In this document: in pieces, positions 1-6,192 of the stretch
Position numbering within the stretch: the first letter of the stretch is position 1
Layout of the letters: every line of letters starts with the position of its first letter
Source: Dehalococcoidia bacterium
GTDB taxonomy: Bacteria; Chloroflexota; Dehalococcoidia; Dehalococcoidales; Fen-1064
Direction: 5' to 3'
Length of the DNA: 6,331 nucleotides
NCBI GenBank assembly: GCA_030691775.1
Contig: JAUYDN010000236.1
Span: forward strand, 1 to 6,331
Notes under the pieces: model-generated
Databases searched by the model: none
Told to the model about the DNA's origin: nothing
The model's input: the letters and a program-made list of their open reading frames with translations, nothing else
Program-made: the position numbers and the translations under genes

Positions 1-142
1 AAATAGCTCTTAATTGGGTGGGAAATAGCCAATCTGAACAGGATTAGCAGGCAAAAATGGAAGAAAACAGCTTGTCACTACCGAACATTATCACGGGAAC
101 AGGAATGGGAGTTAATTACTATCATATTTTTAACAGCCTCCC
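1..142. other. 5' stretch with no recognisable gene
   Basis: This AT-rich stretch shows no recognisable protein family on either strand. An ATG at 57 opens a 54-codon frame that ends at 221, but it runs straight into the repeat unit that begins at 143, and its sequence resembles nothing I know. I therefore treat it as non-coding or decayed DNA. Confidence 0.4.
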
Positions 143-305
143 CGGAGAAGGGCTTTGCCTCAAAAGTCGAGTAGCCTTGTCACCCTTCGCTACGCTCAGG
201 GTCTCCGTGCCTACTGAGTAGGTGCTGGAGATTCTTCGTTCTCCCGATGCTTCATACCGAAACATCGGGACTCAGAATGACATTTAAGGCAAAGCCGCGG
301 AGAAG
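143..305. mobile_element. Candidate MITE-like insertion with terminal inverted repeats and 8-bp flanking direct repeat
   Basis: A perfect 10-bp inverted repeat, GGCTTTGCCT (151-160) and AGGCAAAGCC (287-296), bounds a unit of about 147 bp. The octamer CGGAGAAG lies directly outside both ends, at 143-150 and 298-305 (one extra G at 297), as a target-site duplication would. The match can be stretched to 10 bp if the next two bases are counted. The interior is full of short stems: ACCCT/AGGGT (182-186/198-202), CCTAC/GTAGG (210-214/218-222) and CCCGATG/CATCGGG (243-249/263-269). No transposase is encoded, so it would be non-autonomous. Inverted ends plus flanking repeat are seen directly; mobility is inferred from one copy. 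It could instead be a static, highly folded intergenic repeat. Confidence 0.45.
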
Positions 306-320
306 GGGCAAGGCTTGCCC
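306..320. repeat. Short palindrome GGGCAAG/CTTGCCC
   Basis: Two 7-bp perfect arms (306-312 and 314-320) are separated by a single base. The palindrome lies immediately right of the candidate insertion and is followed by CCCTGAGCTTGCCGAA. I recall similar wording from intergenic repeats of environmental bacterial genomes, but cannot confirm that here. Confidence 0.35.
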
Positions 321-357
321 TGAGCTTGCCGAATGGGGGATGAGGCGCTGTGTAAGA

Positions 358-475
358 ACTGGCATCTTTTACCTGTACTTGGCCAGGTACAAGTATTCAG
401 AATTGTAAAGCTGTTATTGAGACACTCCACTACGTCTTCATCAAGGACGGCAAAATCGAGATAAAAGATGCCAGT
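358..475. repeat. Perfect 14-bp inverted repeat spanning the edge of the AOR remnant
   Basis: ACTGGCATCTTTTA (358-371) is the exact reverse complement of TAAAAGATGCCAGT (462-475). The right arm is part of the AOR-like reading frame, encoding the stretch around Ile-Lys-Asp-Ala-Ser. The left arm lies outside the recognisable homology. The homology does not continue beyond either arm. Between the arms is an imperfect 18-bp palindrome, TGTACTTGGCCAGGTACA (374-391), with one mismatched pair. A small inverted duplication formed during decay of the gene would explain the arrangement. Confidence 0.6.
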
Positions 476-688
476 AAGTTGTGGGGGCAAGGTCTGAAAG
501 AAACCCAGGAACAGATCAGGAAAGAAAACAATGACCTCAAAATCAGGATCATCGGTATCGGCATTGCCGGGGAAAACCTGGTTAAGTTCGCCAACCTTAT
601 TACCGACCTGCATGACGCCGCCGGCAGGAACGGGCTGGGGACGGTGATGGGCTCCAAAAACCTGAAAGCTGTTGCGGTAAGGGGCACA
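422..688 (+). pseudogene. Remnant of an aldehyde:ferredoxin oxidoreductase (AOR family) gene
   Basis: The frame reads from about Thr-Leu-His-Tyr-Val-Phe-Ile-Lys-Asp-Gly through IKDASKLWGQ, then a GENLVKFANL segment, then AAGRNGLGTVMGSKNLKAV, ending at Val-Arg-Gly-Thr. This is the conserved order in the tungsten-pterin AOR family: the DASxLWG strand, the AGENLVRFA segment and the AAGRxGLGAVMGSKNLKA signature. Intact members have about 600 residues. Here only about 89 codons remain, with no family start before them and none of the C-terminal two thirds. Upstream the frame closes at TAA 353-355, and downstream it runs into palindromic repeats. Intact AORs oxidise aldehydes to acids with ferredoxin in the cytoplasm; this fragment cannot encode a working enzyme. 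Family recognition is from memory of conserved motifs. Confidence 0.82.
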
Positions 689-708
689 GCTGGTATCCAG
701 ATAAACTT

Positions 709-729
709 CCCACGACCTTACGGTCGGGG
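709..729. repeat. 21-bp palindromic repeat, copy 1
   Basis: The first copy carries a CGACC stem, a TTAC loop and a GGTCG stem (713-717, 718-721, 722-726), flanked by CCC and GGG. It lies 20 bases after the end of the AOR homology, where the reading frame stops looking like protein. An identical 21-bp copy lies 88 bases downstream in the same orientation. Confidence 0.7.
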
Positions 730-748
730 TTCTCACTGTCTCAACTTC

Positions 749-791
749 GTTGCCCTGCATCTTGAGGAGGAGGGGAAGATGCAGGGAGAAC
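749..791. repeat. Long hairpin between the two palindromic repeat copies
   Basis: CCCTGCATCTT (753-763) pairs perfectly with AAGATGCAGGG (776-786) across a 12-base purine loop of GA and GG steps. A small bulge then separates a further GTT/AAC pairing (749-751/789-791). GTTCTC (729-734) and GAGAAC (786-791) offer an alternative outer pairing. No T-run follows, so it does not look like an intrinsic terminator on the plus strand. Together with the flanking repeats it forms a compact folded block of about 110 bases. Confidence 0.6.
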
Positions 792-794
792 TCC

Positions 795-819
795 ATCCCA
801 CGACCTTACGGTCGGGGAT
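795..819. repeat. Palindromic repeat, copy 2, with extended stem
   Basis: The core 797-817 is identical to copy 1. Here the pairing extends to ATCCC (795-799) with GGGAT (815-819), giving a 10-bp stem with one unpaired A at 800 and a TTAC loop. The 8-base partial GGTCGGGG recurs once more at 931-938. The extra paired flanks suggest this is the more complete copy of the unit. Confidence 0.7.
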
Positions 820-1010
820 TTTAGTAAGGTAGCTTAAAAATTAGCTTCAAAAATATTGCTGACTGTAGAACTTGGGTCTCAGGAAACATAAAGAATCAAG
901 GATGAATATGGTTCAAACCTGACAAACAGTGGTCGGGGAAGAGCTTAAAAAAAATAGCCAACGAAGTGGGATGGTATGGATTGATATGATTTCCTTTACG
1001 AATATATTCC
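820..1010. other. AT-rich stretch with no recognisable gene
   Basis: Only short frames are present on either strand and none looks like a known family. It includes an A-run at 948-955 and a perfect palindrome GAATATATTC at 1000-1009, which abuts the next repeat unit. I see no ribosome binding site followed by a credible frame. Confidence 0.4.
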
Positions 1011-1136
1011 GATATTATTCACTCTAATTCGGTTGTGCGAACATGATGGCGGTTTGATGGAGAAAAGCCGCACAGGCAGGGACGCCTGTGCCACCATTCG
1101 GTTTGTGCCAACATGATAGCTAATGCGAATAATATC
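1011..1136. repeat. Inverted-repeat-bounded unit with internal direct repeats and hairpin
   Basis: A perfect 10-bp inverted repeat, GATATTATTC (1011-1020) and GAATAATATC (1127-1136), bounds 126 bp. Inside are two near-identical direct repeats of about 24 bases, starting ATTCGGTT and containing AACATGAT (1027-1050 and 1096-1120). Between these is a perfect 8-bp hairpin GCACAGGC/GCCTGTGC (1070-1077/1084-1091) with a 6-base loop. No flanking target duplication is visible. The nested symmetry suggests a small mobile or repetitive unit rather than a gene remnant, but only one copy is present in this window. Confidence 0.5.
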
Positions 1137-1193
1137 CTCGCGTCAAACAGCTACATCGACAATTGACAATACAGGTGGTGAGAAGCCCCGGGA

Positions 1194-1400
1194 CTAAGCT
1201 CCGGGAACCCATTTTCCCCTAACCGCGATGTCATCGGAAGCGTAGTCCAGCTCAACATTAGAAATGGCGCGAACTGTCGACCGTAGCTCACGTCTTGCTA
1301 TAAGTATTTTTCTAACCGCCACCACTGCGGCTACCCATATCAAAACGGGAAACACGAGCCCGGCGAGAAAGAACAAACCTGCATATCCTACTCGTTTCAT
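1194..1400 (-). CDS. Putative small single-pass membrane protein (68 aa)
   Basis: The frame starts at ATG 1398-1400 and stops at TAG 1194-1196. On the minus strand GGGAGG lies about 8 bases before this ATG. An in-frame GTG six codons upstream would sit before the Shine-Dalgarno sequence and is not preferred. The protein begins MKRVGYAG, then has one strongly hydrophobic segment at about residues 8-29. A basic stretch follows (VRKILIARRELR), and the tail is polar. That pattern predicts one membrane helix with the basic side in the cytoplasm. I recognise no family. It points away from the formate dehydrogenase genes and shares no operon with them. A chance frame cannot be excluded at this length, but start signal, helix and charge pattern together favour a real gene. 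Confidence 0.5.
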   Translation of the reverse strand: MKRVGYAGLFFLAGLVFPVLIWVAAVVAVRKILIARRELRSTVRAISNVELDYASDDIAVRGKWVPGA

Positions 1401-1811
1401 CTTGCCCGCCTCCCTCACAATCGTTTTTCACCCGAAAGTCTCTGATTCAAGTGGAACATTTTGCCGTTATTACGCAGTTTAGTCGCATGCGCATATTCCT
1501 ACAATGGACTACTTCACATCCTTGCCATGGGAATCCACCCATTTTTTAGGGAAAAACAGTGGGGAAAGCGGGTATTTATACTCCAGGCAGGGTGTAACGG
1601 CCGCCTGCGCTACCAGGACATTTTATGTTTCATCTATTGTTCCTCAGATAACACGTTTATAGGGTCTTACTCTGCCAAATATCTCCCGGTCAGGCTGAAA
1701 AATCAGCATGAAAACGCCGGAATTACGGATATGGGCTTGCCGCATGGGACTTTATTTAGCGATGATTGGGATATTATTACCCGACAATCTGGGTTATTCT
1801 GACCGGTGATA
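1401..1811. other. Intergenic stretch without a convincing gene
   Basis: An open frame of 113 codons (1461-1802, plus strand) starts with TTG, has no Shine-Dalgarno sequence and matches no family I know. It crosses a repeat-like hairpin, GCAGG/CCTGC (1587-1591/1604-1608). I read the stretch as the divergent intergenic region between the small minus-strand gene and the formate dehydrogenase operon, plus decayed DNA. Confidence 0.4.
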
Positions 1812-1840
1812 TTGGGATGAAATTGCCTGCTGTTTAAGAT
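1812..1840 (+). promoter_or_regulatory. Candidate sigma70-type promoter for the formate dehydrogenase operon
   Basis: TTGGGA (1812-1817) and TAAGAT (1835-1840) are separated by 17 bases and each matches the sigma70 consensus at four of six positions. Transcription would start near 1847, giving a leader of about 155 nt before the catalytic subunit. The match is weak and the assignment rests on position and spacing alone; no operator is evident. Confidence 0.3.
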
Positions 1841-1872
1841 GTTTCTGGTTCATAATAGCAGGTGAAAATTCC

Positions 1873-2019
1873 ATGACCATGTTAACTCAAAGCTCAACTC
1901 ATCAAGTTATCGGCGGTCAGGCATCAGCTCCGGCTCCATTACCTGCCGGAAGCCGAACACTGAAAGCTTATAGCAGAATGCTCAATTTAGAAGGAGGTGC
2001 TCATGGAGCTAACCCGTAA
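1873..2019 (+). CDS. Possible 48-aa leader ORF overlapping the formate dehydrogenase start
   Basis: ATG at 1873 opens 48 codons, beginning MTMLTQSSTHQVIGGQ and ending at TAA 2017-2019, which is 17 bases inside the catalytic subunit gene in another frame. A modest AGGTGA lies 7 bases upstream. The product is Ser-, Ala- and Pro-rich with no membrane segment or recognisable motif. If translated, ribosomes would pass over the Shine-Dalgarno sequence and stop just after the next start, an arrangement that allows translational coupling. It may equally be an open frame by chance in the leader; nothing but the overlap and the weak ribosome site supports it. Confidence 0.25.
   Translation: MTMLTQSSTHQVIGGQASAPAPLPAGSRTLKAYSRMLNLEGGAHGANP
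1991..1997 (+). promoter_or_regulatory. Ribosome binding site that fixes the catalytic subunit start
   Basis: AAGGAGG ends 5 bases before ATG 2003. An in-frame GTG at 1997 overlaps this Shine-Dalgarno sequence and so cannot use it; ATG 2003 is the likely start. The beta subunit (GGAGG 5131-5135) and the third gene (GGAGG 6183-6187) have the same 5-base spacing. Confidence 0.85.
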
Positions 2020-5002
2020 AGAGTTCCTGAAAGCGGGGGCAGCCATAACGGCAGGCGCCTTTGTTCTCGGGGGTACCGGAACTGAAAAAGCGTTCGCATC
2101 CAATGCGCCGCCGATTATACTCAGTAAGCGAATCGGGGAAAAAACTAGTATCTGCGCTTATTGCGCCGGCGGGTGTGGCATCGTGGTGAATGCTAACGGT
2201 AACAACGTCATCAGTATCGAAGGTGACCCCGACCACCCAATCAACCGTGGCGCGCTCTGTTCTAAAGCCCAATCCCTTTACCAGATTAGAACGGTGGACG
2301 GTAAGACCAATCCCAGGCGAATTACCAGGGTCCTCTACCGTGCTCCGGGGAGCGCCGGATGGCAGGAGAAGTCCTGGGACTGGGCGCTGGAAGAGATAGC
2401 GAAACGAATTAAAAAGACTCGGGATGCTAATTTTATTGAAAAAGACAAGGATGGCATCACTGTCAACCGCACCGAAGCGATCGCCCAGCTCGGTGGTTCT
2501 GCCCACGACAACGAGGAAGCTTATCTTATCACCAAGATGAACCGCGGCCTCGGTCTGGTGTACACGGAAACTCAAGCACGCATATGACATTCCGCCACTG
2601 TCGCCGGTCTGGCGGAAAGTTTCGGTCGCGGGGCAATGACCAATCACTGGAGCGATATCGGTAATGCCGATGTAATCTTCATCATGGGCTCCAACGCCGC
2701 TGAGAACCATCCCATATCCTTCTACTGGGTCACTAAAGCTATGGAAAAGGGCGCGGTCCTCATCCATGTCGACCCCCGGTTCACGCGCACCTCGGCGAAA
2801 GCCAATATTTATGCACCAATCCGGCCCGGCACTGATATTGCCTTCCTGGGTGGCATGGTCAAGTATATCGTCGAAGATATAGAAAAGAATCCGCAAAACT
2901 ATAATATGGAATACCTGCGGGAATACTCCAATGCCGGCTGGCTGATAAATACAAAATACAGTTTCAGCGATGGGTTATTCTCCGGGTATGATGCCTCTAC
3001 CAGGAGCTACAAGGATAAATCAGGCTGGCAGTACCAGCCGGATGACAAAGGAATTCCGAAACTGGACAGGACTTTTGCCGACCCAAGCTGTGTCTTTCAG
3101 CTTCTGAAAAAGCATTACGCACGTTACGATTTGAGCACAGTCTCCAGGGTCACCGGCACCTCGGAAAATATGCTGGTCGAGGTCTACCAGGCGTTTGCTT
3201 TATCCGGGCGGAAAGACAGGGCGGGCACCATCCTTTACGCCATGGGGACCACACAGCATACCGTGGGTAGCCAGAACGTGCGCGCATATGCGATTATTCA
3301 ATTACTGCTAGCGAATGTCGGAATCGCCGGCGGCGGCATCAACGCTTTGCGTGGTGAGTCAAACGTGCAGGGCGCTACCGACCATGCTCTGCTATTCCAG
3401 TATATACCGGGTTATTTGCCCATTCAGAGCACTGCCCATCCCACACTTGCTAAATACCTCGAATCAATTACCACGAAGACCAGCGACCCCAGGAGTGGAA
3501 ACTGGAAACAGCATCAACCCAAGTATGCTGTCAGTCTGCTTAAAGCCTGGTATGGCGCCGCCGCTACCAAAGACAACGAGTTCGGCTATCAATACCTGCC
3601 CAAAATTCAAGCCGGGGGTAACTACTCGTTCATTGCCCTGTTCGAGGCGATGGATAAGGGCATCGTTAAAGGCTTGCTCGCGCTGGGGCAAAATCCGGCG
3701 GTGGGTGGGCCCAACTCCAACGCCGAACGGAAAGCCCTGGAAAAGCTCGATTGGCTGGTGGATGTCGACCTGTGGGAGACGGAAACAGCCGCTTTCTGGA
3801 AGCGTCCCGGAGTCGACCCGAAGACCATAAAGACCGAGGTCTTCCTGCTACCCGCCTGTGCCTCTTATGAGAAGGAAGGAAGTGTTTCCAACAGCGGACG
3901 CTGGGCGCAGTGGCGCTACAAAGCCATCGACCCACCCGGAGACGCGGAAGACGACCTGTGGATAATGGCCCACATGATGAGCAAAGTGAGAGAACTCTAT
4001 GCCCGGGAAGGTGGCCCCAACGCAGATGCCATCACAAAGCTTACCTGGGACTACGGTGAACATCCGGACCCTAACCGGGTCGCGAAGGAAATCAATGGCT
4101 ATGACCTCAACACCGGCAAGCTAATGACGAACTTCCTGACGTTAAAAGACGATGGTACGACCTCCTCTGGCAACTGGCTTTACTGTGGTAGCTACAACGA
4201 GACCGGCAACCTGATGGCGCGCCGTGACCCGAAGGACAACTCGACCATCGGCTTGTATTCCAACTGGGCGTGGTGCTGGCCGGTAAACCGCCGCATCATT
4301 TATAACCGGGCGTCAGTCGACCTTACCGGAAACCCCTTCGACCCGAAGCGGCCGGTAGTGAAATGGGACGCGGCTAGCAAGAAATGGACCGGAGATGTTA
4401 TCGATGGTTTCGGTACACGGGGACCGGACCTGTACCCGTTCATCATGCTACCGGAAGGCGCCGCACGGCTCTTTGGAATGGGTATGGCTGACGGACCGTT
4501 CCCCGAGCATTACGAACCGTGGGAAACACCGGCGAAGAATGTGTTCTCGAACATCCAGTTCAACCCGGCCGCCAGGGTATGGCGTCCCCAGGAGCAGGGC
4601 ACACCGGACAAATTCCCTTATGTTGCTACCACCTACCGCGTCTCCGAGCACTGGCAGGCCGGAGCCATGACCCGGAACTTGCCGTGGTTGGTGGAATTGA
4701 TGCCGGAGATGTTCGTAGAAATTGACGAAGAGCTCGCCGCCGAGAAGGGTATCGAAAACGCCAGCAGGGTGGTCGTGGAAGGAGCGCGGGGGCAGATAAA
4801 CGCGGTAGCAATGGTCACAAAACGTCTGAAACCGATGTTAATTGACGGGAAAGTGGTCCACACCATCGGACTTCCCTGGCATTACGGTTATATGGGATTA
4901 GCCACGGGAGACAGCGCCAATATATTGACAGCATATATCGGGGATGCTAACACGACGATACCTGAATACAAGGCTTTCCTGGTCAACATAAGGAGAGCCT
5001 AG
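2003..5002 (+). CDS. fdnG: Formate dehydrogenase, respiratory type, alpha (catalytic) subunit, selenoprotein
   Basis: Oxidises formate to CO2 at a bis-pterin Mo or W centre, probably outside the cytoplasmic membrane. The 999-residue product (E. coli FdnG has 1015) needs readthrough of TGA 2585-2587 as selenocysteine 195; the flanks, TQARI-Sec-HSATVAGL then FGRGAMTNHW, match FdnG around its Sec196. The N terminus is a Tat-type leader, LTRKEFLK, hydrophobic to about residue 24, with a likely cut after Ala-Phe-Ala32. The 4Fe-4S motif is C51-x2-C54-x3-C58-x27-C86, with Lys88. Next come Sec195-His196, the pterin-binding GSNAAENHP (229-237) and DPRFTRT (257-263), and NALRG with Arg450, equivalent to the active-site Arg of FdnG. 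The C-terminal part has FPEHYEP (from 833) and ATTYRVSEHW (from 875), typical of the family's last domain. Two oddities: Arg-Lys replaces the twin arginines, and a naive gene call would split the gene at the TGA. Family assignment is very secure; the choice of Mo or W is unknown. Confidence 0.97.
2585..2617 (+). promoter_or_regulatory. Selenocysteine UGA codon and SECIS element
   Basis: The UGA at 2585-2587 is followed by a hairpin CGCC-GGUCU-GGCG (2602-2605, loop 2606-2610, 2611-2614). Counting the U of UGA as 1, the loop GGUCU occupies positions 22-26 and an unpaired U is at 17. These match the E. coli fdhF SECIS, where U17 and the loop G23-U24 are the SelB contacts. That SelB would bring Sec-tRNA here is inferred from the family; the selAB and selC genes are not in the window. 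A second, mutually exclusive 8-bp stem UUCCGCCA/UGGCGGAA (2590-2597/2610-2617) uses the same 3' strand. Confidence 0.93.
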
Positions 5003-5010
5003 GGCGAATA

Positions 5011-5115
5011 ACCAAGATACAAGATACAAGATACAAGGAACAGGGAAAAAAGAAAAGAGTCTTCTTGATAGTTGGTCATTGGGAATTGTTATTTGTTTGG
5101 TGTTTGTATCTTGGT
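5011..5115. repeat. Inverted repeat with tandem heptamers between alpha and beta subunit genes
   Basis: ACCAAGATACAA (5011-5022) is the exact reverse complement of TTGTATCTTGGT (5104-5115), so the transcript could close an 81-nt loop. The left arm runs into three tandem AAGATAC units (5014-5034). The right side is made of TTGGT/TTTG-rich near-repeats such as TTTGGTGTTT. The gap between the two subunit genes is 138 bp, longer than usual for partners in one complex. No T-run follows the stem, so it is not an obvious terminator. It could be an inserted repeat or an RNA processing or stability element. Confidence 0.6.
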
Positions 5116-5140
5116 GTTTGGTGATTAAACGGAGGTAGCT

Positions 5141-6124
5141 ATGGCAGAAAAGGCAATTCTTTTCGACACTACCAGGTGTATTGCCTGCCGGGCGTGTCAG
5201 GTAGCCTGTAAGCAATGGTGGGAACTACCGGCGGAATCCACCATTAACCGCGGCACCTATGAAAATCCGCCGGTCCTTTCTGCAAGCACCTGGAACAGGC
5301 TCAGGTTTAGAGAAACCAGCGTAAATGGGAAAATAAACTGGCTCTTCACCCGGCACGCCTGTATGCATTGCTCGAGCGCAGTCTGTGTCTGGGTATGTCC
5401 GACCTTCGCCCGTACTTATGAGGAAAACGGCTCTGTCACCATCGACCGGGAGAGATGTATCGGGTGCGGCCGTTGTGAGGAATTTTGTCCTTTCAAGGCG
5501 CCGGTGCTGGGCAGGCATAACATATCACCCAGAATCGCAGTGGAACTCGGCACCCCCAGGCAAGTCGCTTTCAAGTGTGTACTGTGTAAAGACCGCCTGG
5601 AAGACGGGTTAACCCCGTCCTGCGTCAAGACCTGTCCGCCGGGCGCTTTGCAGTTCGGTGACCGTGAGGGACTGGTAGCAAAAGGAAAAGCCAGGGTAAA
5701 CGCCATCAAAGCCGCCCACCCGAAAGCCTCCCTTTATGGAGAAACAGAGCTGAATGGATTGCACGTTATGTATGTCCTCATGGAGAAACCTGCCGTCCAC
5801 GGTCTGCCGGAAAATCCGCAGGTGGAGGATTATCCACTTTATGATGAGAATACTTTCCCGGACTGGTACGTGCGGGCAGTCGCCGATGGCAAGTTGCCTG
5901 CTTTCCCGCCGAATGCGAAACCGGAATGGTATCTCCAGCCGAAGCTTGTACCGGTCCCCGCACCACCGGAGCCGGCGTTCCCGGCGGCGGTCTCCAGGAT
6001 AATACCGTCCTGGTCGCAACCAGCGCTTTGGAGCTGGCTTGGCGTGGGCGTTATCGGGGGAGCTGTAGCGATAGGATGGACCATCAAGCGTCGCAACGGG
6101 ATGAAAGACCATAAAAAAACGTAA
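5141..6124 (+). CDS. fdnH: Formate dehydrogenase beta subunit, four-cluster ferredoxin type, membrane-anchored
   Basis: Carries electrons from the catalytic subunit to the membrane. The 327 residues contain 16 cysteines in four 4Fe-4S motifs: C13-x2-C16-x2-C19-x3-C23; C74-x2-C77-x4-C82-x3-C86-P; C106-x2-C109-x2-C112-x3-C116-P; and C146-x2-C149-x11-C161-x3-C165-P. This is the FdnH/DMSO-reductase-B pattern. One hydrophobic helix at about 295-315 (WLGVGVIGGAVAIGW) followed by Lys-Arg-Arg fits the FdnH C-terminal anchor, with the clusters outside and the tail inside. There is no signal peptide, so co-export with the Tat-tagged alpha subunit is expected. It is somewhat longer than E. coli FdnH (294 aa), mainly in the Pro-rich linker before the helix. 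ATG 5141 follows GGAGG with 5-base spacing. Confidence 0.95.
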   Translation: MAEKAILFDTTRCIACRACQVACKQWWELPAESTINRGTYENPPVLSASTWNRLRFRETSVNGKINWLFTRHACMHCSSAVCVWVCPTFARTYEENGSVTIDRERCIGCGRCEEFCPFKAPVLGRHNISPRIAVELGTPRQVAFKCVLCKDRLEDGLTPSCVKTCPPGALQFGDREGLVAKGKARVNAIKAAHPKASLYGETELNGLHVMYVLMEKPAVHGLPENPQVEDYPLYDENTFPDWYVRAVADGKLPAFPPNAKPEWYLQPKLVPVPAPPEPAFPAAVSRIIPSWSQPALWSWLGVGVIGGAVAIGWTIKRRNGMKDHKKT

Positions 6125-6192
6125 AGAGATTTCGGTGATTTGAGTTTGAGATTTTCCTGGTCGTTCCAACAAGTCTGGCTCAGGAGGAGACA

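Noticed and set aside
57..221. 54-codon plus-strand frame near the window start
   Set aside because: It matches no known protein and its second half is the repeat unit starting at 143.
689..832. Continuation of the AOR-like frame to the stop at 832
   Set aside because: After Val-Arg-Gly-Thr the translation no longer resembles AOR and reads through the palindromic repeats; it is open by chance.
1186..1207. CCCGG/CCGGG stem at the end of the minus-strand gene as a terminator
   Set aside because: The stem is short (about 5-6 bp), overlaps the stop codon and has no T-run on the minus strand.
1461..1802. 113-codon plus-strand open frame
   Set aside because: It has a TTG start, no ribosome site and no family resemblance, and it runs through a repeat-like hairpin at 1587-1608.
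1813..1826. Possible sigma54 promoter (TGG followed by TTGC)
   Set aside because: The gap between TGG and TTGC is 7 bases, one short of the strict -24/-12 spacing, and the CAC part of the consensus is missing.
2009..2896. 295-codon minus-strand frame opposite the catalytic subunit
   Set aside because: It is a shadow of the strongly conserved fdnG reading frame and shows no domain of its own.
5014..5034. Tandem AAGATAC repeats as a CRISPR or iteron array
   Set aside because: There are only three directly adjoining 7-bp units with no spacers and no replication or Cas gene nearby; simple slippage explains them.
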